In this document: positions 45,227 to 53,115 of the stretch, one piece after another
How the letters are laid out: every line of letters begins with the position of its first letter
Numbering within the stretch: position 1 is the first letter of the stretch
Assembly (NCBI RefSeq): GCF_009817885.1
Contig: NZ_CP041764.1
Location: 2,356,001-2,420,000 of the forward strand
Reading direction: 5' to 3'
Source of the DNA: Serratia rhizosphaerae
GTDB taxonomy: Bacteria > Pseudomonadota > Gammaproteobacteria > Enterobacterales > Enterobacteriaceae
Length of the DNA: 64,000 nt
The notes under the pieces: generated by a model
The model's input: the letters and a program-made list of their open reading frames with translations, nothing else
What the model was told of the DNA's origin: nothing
Databases searched by the model: none
Position numbers and translations under genes: made by a program

Positions 45227-45611
45227 AGTCGTCCAGATATAAAGCGCGGTTCCTGCCGCCGAAATCTGCCCGCAGGGGTCGTTGAAACGCGTTTTGCCCG
45301 CAGGGGTTGGAGAGACGATTAATTATTTTATAGCGCGTAATTAATCATCTTGTTTAACTTCTGCCAACGTTAAGCGTAATGCAACAAGCTTCCGTTTTGG
45401 CTTGGCGGGAAGTTGCAGTCGATCACACTTTTTTACATCTCGGCGTCAGCGTTTTTCCTCGCGCCCGGCGGCAGGCAAAGTGCCGCAGATCACACTTTCA
45501 GCTACGCCCCAATCCTCCTCCCCAGCTAATCCCCGGGCGGGAGGATGTTCCGTTTTTCTCCGCCCGGCAGGATAGCCGACATTGACTTACTTATCGGATA
45601 GAGAGCCTCCT
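45227..45611. promoter_or_regulatory. malT/malP divergent control region with MalT and CRP motifs
   Basis: A 385-base gap. On the minus strand GGGGAGGAGG (45514-45523) matches the MalT box GGGGAKGAGG exactly, and GGGGATTAGC (45525-45534) matches it at eight positions, 11 bases apart, upstream of malP. Two elements ending in TCACA (45412-45427 and 45479-45494, the second AGTGC-N6-TCACA) resemble CRP half-sites and could serve malT and malP. No gene is evident. Confidence 0.6.
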
Positions 45612-48017
45612 ATGTCACAGCCTACGCTTAAAAAGGACGTTTTTCTGGCGGCACTGACCCGCCAGTGGCAACATCTCGGACTGCGTTCCGCCCAGCAGAT
45701 GACGCCGCACCAGTGGTGGCAGGCGGTCAGCGGCGCGCTGGCCGAACAGCTGGCGGCGCAGCCTGCCCCCGTGCGGCAGGACAGCGCGCAGCGCCATGTG
45801 AACTATATTTCGATGGAATTTCTGATTGGCCGCCTGACGGCCAATAACCTGATCAATCTGGGCTGGTATGACACGGTGGCGGCGGCGCTGGAGGAGCAGG
45901 GGATTCAACTGGCGGACGTGCTGGAGCAGGAAACCGATCCGGCGCTGGGCAACGGCGGGCTGGGGCGGCTGGCCGCCTGTTTCCTCGATTCGATGGCGAC
46001 GGTAGGGCAGCCGGCGACCGGCTACGGGCTGAACTACCAGTACGGGCTGTTCCGCCAGTCGTTCAGCGGCGGGCAACAGCAGGAAGCGCCGGACGACTGG
46101 CAGCGCGAGAGTTATCCGTGGTTCCGTCACAATGCCGCGCTGGCGGTGGATGTCGGCATCGGCGGTGAGCTGGAAACCCTGACGGACGGCCGCGAACTGT
46201 GGCGGCCGGCGCAGGTGCTGCGCGGCGAAGCCTGGGATCTGCCGGTGGTGGGCTACCGCAACGGCGTCAGCCAGCCGCTGCGCCTGTGGCAGGCCACGCA
46301 TGCGCAGCCGTTTGATCTGGGCGCGTTTAACGACGGTGACTTCCTGCTGGCGGAGCAACAGGGCGTTGACGCCGCCAGCCTGACCAAGGTGCTGTACCCG
46401 AATGATAACCATCAGGCGGGCAAACGCCTGCGCCTGATGCAGCAGTACTTCCAGTGCGCCTGCTCGGTGGCGGACATTCTGCGTAAACACCATCAGGCCG
46501 GGCGACGCATTGAAGAGCTGGCGGACTATGAGGTGATTCAGCTCAATGACACTCACCCGACCATCGCCATTCCGGAAATGCTGCGCATTCTGCTGGATGA
46601 ACACCAGCTGGCCTGGGATGACGCCTGGCGCATCACCAGCCGCACTTTCGCCTATACCAACCATACGCTGATGCCGGAGGCGCTGGAGTGCTGGGATGAA
46701 GAGCTGGTGCGCAGCCTGCTGCCGCGCCACTTCTCGATAATCAAACAGATTAACGCCAACTTCCGCCAACGGGTGGAGCAGCAGTGGCCACAGAACGAGG
46801 CGGTATGGGCCAAACTGGCGGTGCACTATGACAAGCAGGTGCGCATGGCCAACCTGTGCGTGGTCAGCGGCTTTGCGGTCAACGGCGTGGCGCAGCTGCA
46901 TTCGGATCTGGTAGTCAAGGATCTGTTCCCGGAGTATCACCAGCTGTGGCCGCAGAAATTCCATAACGTCACCAACGGCATTACGCCGCGCCGCTGGCTG
47001 AAGCAGTGTAATCCGGCGCTGTCGGCGCTGATCGACAGCCGGCTGCAGAGAGAGTGGGCGAGCGATCTCGACGCGCTGCAGGGGCTGGAGCAGTACGCCG
47101 ACGATGCCTCCTTCCGCCAGCAGTACCGGCAGATAAAGCGCGACAACAAGGTGGCGCTGGCCAACTATGTGCACGGCGTGATGGGGCTGAAACTGGATCC
47201 GGACGCAATTTTCGACGTACAGATCAAGCGCCTGCATGAATATAAGCGCCAGCATCTGAACCTGCTGCATATTCTGTCGCTGTATCGCCAGCTGCGCGAT
47301 AACCCGAACCTGGAAATGGCGCCGCGGGTGTTCCTGTTCGGCGCCAAGGCCGCGCCGGGCTACTACCTGGCGAAGAACATCATCTATGCGATCAATCAGG
47401 CGGCGGAGAAGATCAATAACGATCCGCAGGTGAAGGATCGTTTGAAAGTGGCGTTTATCCCGGACTATCGCGTCTCCGTGGCGGAGCTGATGATCCCGGC
47501 GGCGGATCTGTCCGAACAGATCTCCACCGCGGGCAAAGAGGCCTCCGGCACCGGCAATATGAAGCTGGCGCTGAACGGCGCGCTGACCATCGGCACGCTG
47601 GACGGCGCCAACGTGGAGATTGCCGAGCAGGTCGGCGCGGACAATATCTTTATCTTCGGTAACACCGTGGAACAGGTGAAGGCGTTGCAGGCCAGCGGTT
47701 ACGATCCGCTGCGTTACCGGCAGCAAGATGCGCAGCTGGATGCGATTCTCTCCGAGCTGGAAAGCGGCGCATTGAGCCACGGTGATAAGCAGGCGTTTGA
47801 AATGATGCTGCACAGCCTGCAGGCCGGCGGCGATCCTTATCTGGTGCTGGCGGACTTTGCCGACTATTGCCAGGCGCAGCAGCGGGCCGACCGGCTGTAT
47901 CGCGATACGCAGGCGTGGACGCGCAGCGCCATTCTCAATACGGCGCGCGTCGGTATGTTCAGTTCGGATCGGTCGATTCGCGATTATCAGCAGCGCATCT
48001 GGCAAACCCGGCGTTAA
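45612..48017 (+). CDS. malP: Maltodextrin phosphorylase MalP
   Basis: Pyridoxal-phosphate enzyme that releases glucose-1-phosphate from maltodextrins. The cofactor lysine is Lys651 in EASGTGNMKLALNG, followed by TIGTLDGANVEI, both hallmarks of glycosyltransferase family 35. It is 801 residues (797 in E. coli). The ATG at 45612 (MSQPTLKKDVF) is the conserved start, and ten upstream codons of open frame are excluded. malQ begins 9 bases after the stop. Confidence 0.96.
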   Translation: MSQPTLKKDVFLAALTRQWQHLGLRSAQQMTPHQWWQAVSGALAEQLAAQPAPVRQDSAQRHVNYISMEFLIGRLTANNLINLGWYDTVAAALEEQGIQLADVLEQETDPALGNGGLGRLAACFLDSMATVGQPATGYGLNYQYGLFRQSFSGGQQQEAPDDWQRESYPWFRHNAALAVDVGIGGELETLTDGRELWRPAQVLRGEAWDLPVVGYRNGVSQPLRLWQATHAQPFDLGAFNDGDFLLAEQQGVDAASLTKVLYPNDNHQAGKRLRLMQQYFQCACSVADILRKHHQAGRRIEELADYEVIQLNDTHPTIAIPEMLRILLDEHQLAWDDAWRITSRTFAYTNHTLMPEALECWDEELVRSLLPRHFSIIKQINANFRQRVEQQWPQNEAVWAKLAVHYDKQVRMANLCVVSGFAVNGVAQLHSDLVVKDLFPEYHQLWPQKFHNVTNGITPRRWLKQCNPALSALIDSRLQREWASDLDALQGLEQYADDASFRQQYRQIKRDNKVALANYVHGVMGLKLDPDAIFDVQIKRLHEYKRQHLNLLHILSLYRQLRDNPNLEMAPRVFLFGAKAAPGYYLAKNIIYAINQAAEKINNDPQVKDRLKVAFIPDYRVSVAELMIPAADLSEQISTAGKEASGTGNMKLALNGALTIGTLDGANVEIAEQVGADNIFIFGNTVEQVKALQASGYDPLRYRQQDAQLDAILSELESGALSHGDKQAFEMMLHSLQAGGDPYLVLADFADYCQAQQRADRLYRDTQAWTRSAILNTARVGMFSSDRSIRDYQQRIWQTRR

Positions 48018-48026
48018 GGAGAGTGA

Positions 48027-50114
48027 ATGGATCGTAACAGCATCGACCGGGCGGCGGCGCAGGCGGGCATTATGGCCGACTATGTCAATGCCCACGGCCA
48101 GCAGCAGGCCATCACGCCGGAAAGCAAGCGTGCCTTGCTGGCGGCGATGAACAGCAAAGCGGCGTTGGCCGGCGAAGCGCCGCTGCCGCCGGTAAAAGTG
48201 TTTTTCCAGCGTCAGCCGATCGTGCTGCCGCTGGCGGGCAGCGGCGAATATGGCTGGGAGCTGATCCGCGAAGACGGCGTCCGGCTGCAGGGGCGCGCCG
48301 GCGCTGGCAAGACGTTTACCCTGCCTGCCGGGGAACTGCCGCTCGGCTATCATCAGCTGCGTTTAACGCAACAGCAGCAGAGCTGGCAGTGCCGGCTGAT
48401 TATCGCCCCCAGACGCTGTTATGAACCGGACGCGCTGCTGACCGGTAAAAAACTGTGGGGCGCCTGTGTGCAGCTGTATACGCTGCGTTCCGACAGCAAC
48501 TGGGGCATCGGCGATTTCGGCGACCTGCGGCGGATGGTGACGGAGGTGGGCGAGCGCGGCGGCGCGTTCGTCGGGCTGAACCCGATTCATGCCCTCTATC
48601 CGGCAGATCCAAACAGCGCCAGCCCGTACAGTCCGTCATCGCGGCGTTGGCTGAACGTAGTGTATATCGACGTCAACGCGGTGGAGGACTTCCAGCTCAG
48701 CGCTGCGGCGCAACGCTGGTGGCGTCAGGCGGCGACCCGTAAACAGCTGGCGGCGGCGCGTGAGCGCGAATGGGTCGACTATGCGGCGGTGACCGCGCTG
48801 AAGCTGACGGCGCTGCGGCTGGCCTTCAGCCAGTTCCAGACGCGGGCGGCCGATGACCCACAGCGCCAGGCGCTGCGCCTGTTTATCGCCGAGGGCGGCG
48901 ACAGCCTTTATCAGCAGGCGGTATTCGACGCTCTGCATGCCCACCTGTGCGCACAGGATCCAACGCTGTGGGGCTGGCCGGTGTGGCCGTCGGCGTACCG
49001 TCAGAGCAACGGCGAGGCGACGGCGGCGTTTTGCCGCGACAATCAGGAGGAGGTGGCGTTCTATCTGTGGCTGCAGTGGCTGGCCGCGGCGCAGTTTGCC
49101 GACTGTTTCGCCTGCTGCCGGCAGCAGCAGATGCCGATCGGCCTGTATCGCGACCTGGCGGTCGGCGTGGCGCAGGGCGGAGCGGAAACCTGGTGCGACC
49201 GCGAGCTGTATTGCCTGCAGGCGTCGGTGGGGGCGCCGCCGGATATTCTCGGCCCGCTGGGGCAAAACTGGGGTCTGCCGCCGATGGATCCGCACGTGAT
49301 GGCGGCGCGCGGCTATCAGCCGTTTATCGACCTGCTGCGCGCCAACATGGCCGACTGCGGCGCGTTGCGCATCGACCACGTCATGGCGCTGCTGCGCCTG
49401 TGGTGGATACCCGCTGGCGCCACCGCCGACCAGGGCGCCTATGTCAAATATCCGCTGGACGATTTACTGGCGGTGCTGGCGTTGGAGAGCCAGCGTCAGC
49501 GCTGTATGGTGATCGGCGAAGATTTGGGGACGGTGCCGGTGGAAATTGTCGGCAAGCTGCGCGACAGCGGCGTCTATTCCTACAAGGTGCTGTATTTCGA
49601 GCGGGACGACGAAAACCGCTTCCGCGCGCCGCAGGCCTATCCGGTGCAGGCGATGGCGACCGTCACCACCCATGATTTACCGACGCTGCGCGGCTACTGG
49701 CAGGGCGATGACCTGCGGCTGGGCGCTTCGCTCGGCCTGTACCCGGACGCTGGGGTGCTGGCGGGGCTGTACGCCGACCGCGAACGGGCCAAACAAGGAT
49801 TGCTGGACGGCTTGCACCACTATGGCTGCGTGCCGCAGAAGGTGGGCGGCAAGGCGGCGCGGCTGGCGATGAGCCCGTTGCTGAACCGGGGGCTGCAGCG
49901 CTATGTGGCGGACAGCGCCAGCGCGTTGCTCGGCCTGCAGCCGGAAGACTGGCTGGATATGGCGGCGCCGGTGAATGTGCCGGGCACCAGTACGGAGTAT
50001 CCTAACTGGCGGCGTAAGCTGTCGCAGACGCTGGAAGCGATGTTTGCCGATCGGCGGATTGCGTTGCTGCTGAAAGATGTAGACCGCCGGCGGCGCAACG
50101 GTTCGGTGGGGTAG
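48027..50114 (+). CDS. malQ: 4-alpha-glucanotransferase (amylomaltase) MalQ
   Basis: Transfers maltosyl and longer glucans between maltodextrins, releasing glucose and building substrates for MalP. The GH77 catalytic residues are visible: nucleophile Asp450 in LRIDHVMAL, the acid/base Glu in VIGEDLGTVP, and TTHDLPTLRGYW. It is 695 residues (694 in E. coli). AAGGAGAGTGA gives a strong ribosome binding site. It is cotranscribed with malP. Confidence 0.96.
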   Translation: MDRNSIDRAAAQAGIMADYVNAHGQQQAITPESKRALLAAMNSKAALAGEAPLPPVKVFFQRQPIVLPLAGSGEYGWELIREDGVRLQGRAGAGKTFTLPAGELPLGYHQLRLTQQQQSWQCRLIIAPRRCYEPDALLTGKKLWGACVQLYTLRSDSNWGIGDFGDLRRMVTEVGERGGAFVGLNPIHALYPADPNSASPYSPSSRRWLNVVYIDVNAVEDFQLSAAAQRWWRQAATRKQLAAAREREWVDYAAVTALKLTALRLAFSQFQTRAADDPQRQALRLFIAEGGDSLYQQAVFDALHAHLCAQDPTLWGWPVWPSAYRQSNGEATAAFCRDNQEEVAFYLWLQWLAAAQFADCFACCRQQQMPIGLYRDLAVGVAQGGAETWCDRELYCLQASVGAPPDILGPLGQNWGLPPMDPHVMAARGYQPFIDLLRANMADCGALRIDHVMALLRLWWIPAGATADQGAYVKYPLDDLLAVLALESQRQRCMVIGEDLGTVPVEIVGKLRDSGVYSYKVLYFERDDENRFRAPQAYPVQAMATVTTHDLPTLRGYWQGDDLRLGASLGLYPDAGVLAGLYADRERAKQGLLDGLHHYGCVPQKVGGKAARLAMSPLLNRGLQRYVADSASALLGLQPEDWLDMAAPVNVPGTSTEYPNWRRKLSQTLEAMFADRRIALLLKDVDRRRRNGSVG

Positions 50115-50120
50115 GCAGTC

Positions 50121-50150
50121 GGCACCATGCCGCCGTGACGGCATGGTGTC
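50121..50150. terminator. Hairpin between convergent malQ and nfuA
   Basis: CACCATGCCG and CGGCATGGTG form a 10-bp perfect stem, extendable by two pairs, with a 6-base loop. There is no T run. In E. coli gntT lies at this junction; here only 49 bases separate the two genes. Confidence 0.55.
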
Positions 50151-50163
50151 CGTGGCGGCACGC

Positions 50164-50739
50164 TTAGTAGTAAGAGTGCTCACCGCGCTGGTGTTCGGTC
50201 AGATCGCGCACGCCCTTCAGTTCCGGGAACTTCTGCAGCAGCTCTTTTTCGATCCCTTCTTTCAGCGTGACGTCGACCATGGAGCAGCCGTTGCAGCCGC
50301 CGCCGAACTGCAGAATGGCGAAGCCTTCATCGGTGATCTCCATCAGCGTCACGCGGCCGCCGTGGCCGGCCAGCTGCGGGTTGATTTGCGACTGCAGGAC
50401 GTACTCGACGCGCTCCAGCAGCGGCGCATCGTCGTCTACTTTACGCATTTTGGCGTTCGGCGCCTTCAGCGTTAACTGCGAGCCCAGCTGGTCAGTAACG
50501 AAGTCGATTTCGGCGTCTTCCAGAAACGGCGCGCTGATCTCATCAACGTAGGCCGACAGTTTGTCGAACTTCAGTTCGGTGTCCGTCGCTTCTACCGCGT
50601 CAGGCGGGCAATAAGACACGCCGCACTCGGCCGTCGGCGTACCCGGATTGATCACGAACACGCGGATCTGGGTGCCTTCCTCTTGATTTGCCAGCAGTTT
50701 GGTAAAATGTTCCTGTGCAGCATCTGTTATACGAATCAT
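50164..50739 (-). CDS. nfuA: Fe-S biogenesis protein NfuA
   Basis: A 191-residue carrier that delivers [4Fe-4S] clusters, important under oxidative stress and iron limitation. The N-terminal degenerate A-type domain (about 1-95) is joined to a C-terminal Nfu domain with the cluster ligands Cys149 and Cys152 in GGGCNGCSMVD, the same positions as in E. coli. It lies 58 bases after gntX on the same strand. Confidence 0.97.
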   Translation of the reverse strand: MIRITDAAQEHFTKLLANQEEGTQIRVFVINPGTPTAECGVSYCPPDAVEATDTELKFDKLSAYVDEISAPFLEDAEIDFVTDQLGSQLTLKAPNAKMRKVDDDAPLLERVEYVLQSQINPQLAGHGGRVTLMEITDEGFAILQFGGGCNGCSMVDVTLKEGIEKELLQKFPELKGVRDLTEHQRGEHSYY

Positions 50740-50797
50740 AGCATTAGCTCAATAGTTGACTTCTATAGTAGGTTATAATACGCCCATTATTCCGGCA

Positions 50798-51481
50798 CTA
50801 CAATGTGCGGCAAATACACCATATCTGTAATGAGGCGACGCCCTGCGCCTGCAGCAGCGCGGCGATTTCCGCCGCCGTACTGCCGGTGGTCACCACATCA
50901 TCCAGCAGGACGACGTGCCGCCCGGCCAGATTATCCTCACAGCGAAAGGCGCCGCGCAGATTGCGTTTGCGCTGTCGTGCCGTCAGGCGCTGCTGTGCGG
51001 CGGTGGCGCGTATGCGCCGCAGCGCCTGCGGGCGATATTCACAGCCCAGCCAGCGGGCCAGCGGCGCCGCCAACAGTTCGCTCTGATTATAGCCGCGTCG
51101 CCAGCGGCGCATTTTCTGTAAGGGTACCGTTAAAATCATCTCGGGTCTGTTCAGATATTGCTCTCGGCGCAGGTGCAGCCAGCGCAGCAGCAACAGCCTG
51201 GCCAGCAGCGGCGCAAGCTCCGGACGGCGTTGAAACTTGAGCTGCTTAATCAGTCGGCTCAGCGGGCTGACATAGTCGGCGACGAACACCAGCCGCTGCC
51301 AGGGCGGCGTTTTTTGCAGGCAGCGGCCGCAGGGGTAACGGGTGTCGCCGGCAGGCAGGCCGCAGCACGGACAGCAAGGCGGCGGCATGGGCAGCTGGCG
51401 CAGGCAGTAGCTGCAGATGCCGTGCTGCGCCAGGCGCAAAGGCTGCCGGCATAGCCAACAGCGGCTGCGGATTGTTAGCAT
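50798..51481 (-). CDS. gntX: GntX/YhgH, ComF-family phosphoribosyltransferase-like protein
   Basis: A 227-residue ComF-family protein. Cysteine pairs in the N-terminal part (CWLC, CSYC, CCPCCG, CGRC) form a probable zinc finger. The phosphoribosyl-pyrophosphate loop VVLLDDVVTTGSTAAEI is near residues 190-206. In E. coli it is linked to use of DNA as a nutrient and is related to competence protein ComF. It diverges from bioH and is upstream of nfuA. Confidence 0.92.
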   Translation of the reverse strand: MLTIRSRCWLCRQPLRLAQHGICSYCLRQLPMPPPCCPCCGLPAGDTRYPCGRCLQKTPPWQRLVFVADYVSPLSRLIKQLKFQRRPELAPLLARLLLLRWLHLRREQYLNRPEMILTVPLQKMRRWRRGYNQSELLAAPLARWLGCEYRPQALRRIRATAAQQRLTARQRKRNLRGAFRCEDNLAGRHVVLLDDVVTTGSTAAEIAALLQAQGVASLQIWCICRTL

Positions 51482-51519
51482 AGCGTCCTCCGTGACGAGT
51501 CAAACAAGGACAATAACTG

Positions 51520-52296
51520 ATGACAGCGCTGTACTGGCAAACAATGGGTGAAGGCGATCGCGATCTTGTGCTGTTGCACGGCTGGGGGCTGAACGCCGAG
51601 GTCTGGGGTTGCGCGCTGACGCGACTGGCGCCGCATTTCCGGCTGCACCTGGTGGATCTGCCCGGCTATGGGCGCAGTCAGGGCTTTGGGGCGTTGACGC
51701 TGGCGCAGATGGCGGACGTTGTGCTGGCGCAGGCGCCGCAGCAGGCCTGGTGGCTGGGCTGGTCGCTCGGCGGGCTGGTTGCCAGCCAGGTCGCCCTGAC
51801 GCAGCCGCAGCGGGTCAACGGTCTGATTACCGTGGCATCGTCGCCGTGTTTCTCCGCCCGCGACGACTGGCCGGGGATTCGTCCCGAAATATTAAGTGGT
51901 TTCCAGCATCAGCTGAGCGAGGATTTTCAGCGCACGGTGGAGCGCTTCCTGGCGCTGCAGACGCTGGGTACCGAGAGCGCCCGCCAGGACGCCCGTACGC
52001 TGAAATCGGTGGTGCTGAATCAGCCGATGCCGAGCGTGGAGGTATTGAACGGCGGGCTGGATATTCTGCGCACCGCCGATTTGCGCCGTCAGTTGGCCGA
52101 TGTGCGCTGCCCGCTGCTGCGTATTTACGGCTATCTGGACGGTTTGGTGCCGCGCAAAGTGGCGGCGCTGGTGGATGAACTGGCGCCGGACTCCCGCTCG
52201 GTGGTGGTCGCCAAGGCGGCGCATGCGCCGTTTATCTCGCATCCCGATGAGTTTGCCGACCTGATCCTGCGCTTTGTCGGCGACGGCGCACTTTGA
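51520..52296 (+). CDS. bioH: Pimeloyl-ACP methyl ester esterase BioH
   Basis: Hydrolyses the methyl ester of pimeloyl-ACP, ending the BioC-started modified fatty acid cycle in biotin synthesis. It is a 258-residue alpha/beta hydrolase with the nucleophile Ser82 in GWSLGG, Asp207 in GYLDGLVP and His235 in AAHAPF, the same numbers as in E. coli BioH. The oxyanion segment LHGWGLNAEVW is near residue 20. Confidence 0.96.
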   Translation: MTALYWQTMGEGDRDLVLLHGWGLNAEVWGCALTRLAPHFRLHLVDLPGYGRSQGFGALTLAQMADVVLAQAPQQAWWLGWSLGGLVASQVALTQPQRVNGLITVASSPCFSARDDWPGIRPEILSGFQHQLSEDFQRTVERFLALQTLGTESARQDARTLKSVVLNQPMPSVEVLNGGLDILRTADLRRQLADVRCPLLRIYGYLDGLVPRKVAALVDELAPDSRSVVVAKAAHAPFISHPDEFADLILRFVGDGAL

Positions 52297-52552
52297 TCCA
52301 GCGCAACGCCCGACTAAAAATACCGGCGATAACTGGCTAAAAAACCAAGCTGTCCGATACTGAATAAGTCAATGTGTTGGTTGCAAATGAAAGCGCTCTG
52401 TAGCCGCTCTTTTATATCGGCGCCCAGTCTCTGGGTGAGGAGGAACGTCAGGGAAATGGCGAACCTCCGGGCGTCGCGGCAGCCTGTTGTCACAAGGTGT
52501 TTATTTTTGACGACCTGAATAACGTATAAATTATCCATTGAGAGGTAGAGTT

Positions 52553-52837
52553 ATGAAATCATTGAAGATGATCGTTGCTGCTCTGGTTGTGGGTTCCGTG
52601 TCTTTCAGCACCATGGCGGCCACGCTGCTGACGCAAGAAGATCTGGATAAAAATCCGGGAAAATACGAGAAGATCGGTACGGTGAGCACCACGGCGGAAA
52701 CCACTTCGCCGATGGACGCGAAAGAGAAGCTGTCCAAACTGGCCGATGAGAAGGGCGGGCAGTATTACGTGGTGATCGCGGGCCGCGAGCACGGCAAATT
52801 CAGCGCCATCGCCGATGTGTATAAAGACAAACAGTAA
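52553..52837 (+). CDS. DUF1471 (YdgH/BhsA/McbA-like) secreted protein
   Basis: A 94-residue protein with a Sec signal peptide (MKSLKMIVAALVVGSVSFSTMA) and a single DUF1471 domain: KYEKIGTVSTT...SPMDAKEKLSKLADEKGGQYYVVIAG and a final SAIADVYK strand. Such small periplasmic proteins are often stress- or biofilm-related, but the function of this one is unknown. GAGAGGTAGAG precedes the ATG. It occupies the interval between bioH and feoC. Confidence 0.88.
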   Translation: MKSLKMIVAALVVGSVSFSTMAATLLTQEDLDKNPGKYEKIGTVSTTAETTSPMDAKEKLSKLADEKGGQYYVVIAGREHGKFSAIADVYKDKQ

Positions 52838-52875
52838 TTGCTGATTAACCGGGGGCGCATGGCCGCGCCCCTGGC

Positions 52876-53115
52876 TCACGCCTTCAGCCGATAGACCCGC
52901 GTCGTACAGGCTTTCCCCTCCGGACAACGTTTGCAGGCGCCGCTCAGACAGCCGCCGTCATCCAGAACGTGGCTTTCCGCTTTACCCAGCGCAATTAAAC
53001 GATCGAGCATGGCCTGCACCAGCGGCAACGGCGCGTTCAACTGCCGGCTGAGCTGCTGCGCCTGAGCGCTGCCGCAGAGCGCCAGCGCATCGCGCACCTG
53101 CAGCAGGCTGGCCAT
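52876..53115 (-). CDS. feoC: FeoC, Fe-S winged-helix regulator of ferrous iron uptake
   Basis: A 79-residue winged-helix protein with four cysteines in CLSGACKRCPEGKAC, the Fe-S binding segment. It is thought to control FeoB stability or activity. The ATG at 53115 overlaps the feoB stop (TGATG), and MASLLQVRDAL matches the E. coli start, so the longer frame from 53124 is rejected. Confidence 0.93.
   Translation of the reverse strand: MASLLQVRDALALCGSAQAQQLSRQLNAPLPLVQAMLDRLIALGKAESHVLDDGGCLSGACKRCPEGKACTTRVYRLKA

Noticed and set aside
45615..48353. A 912-codon open frame on the minus strand opposite malP
   Set aside because: It is the antisense shadow of a GC-rich gene. The translation is low-complexity (Arg/Gln/Leu rich) with no recognisable domain, while malP on the plus strand is intact.
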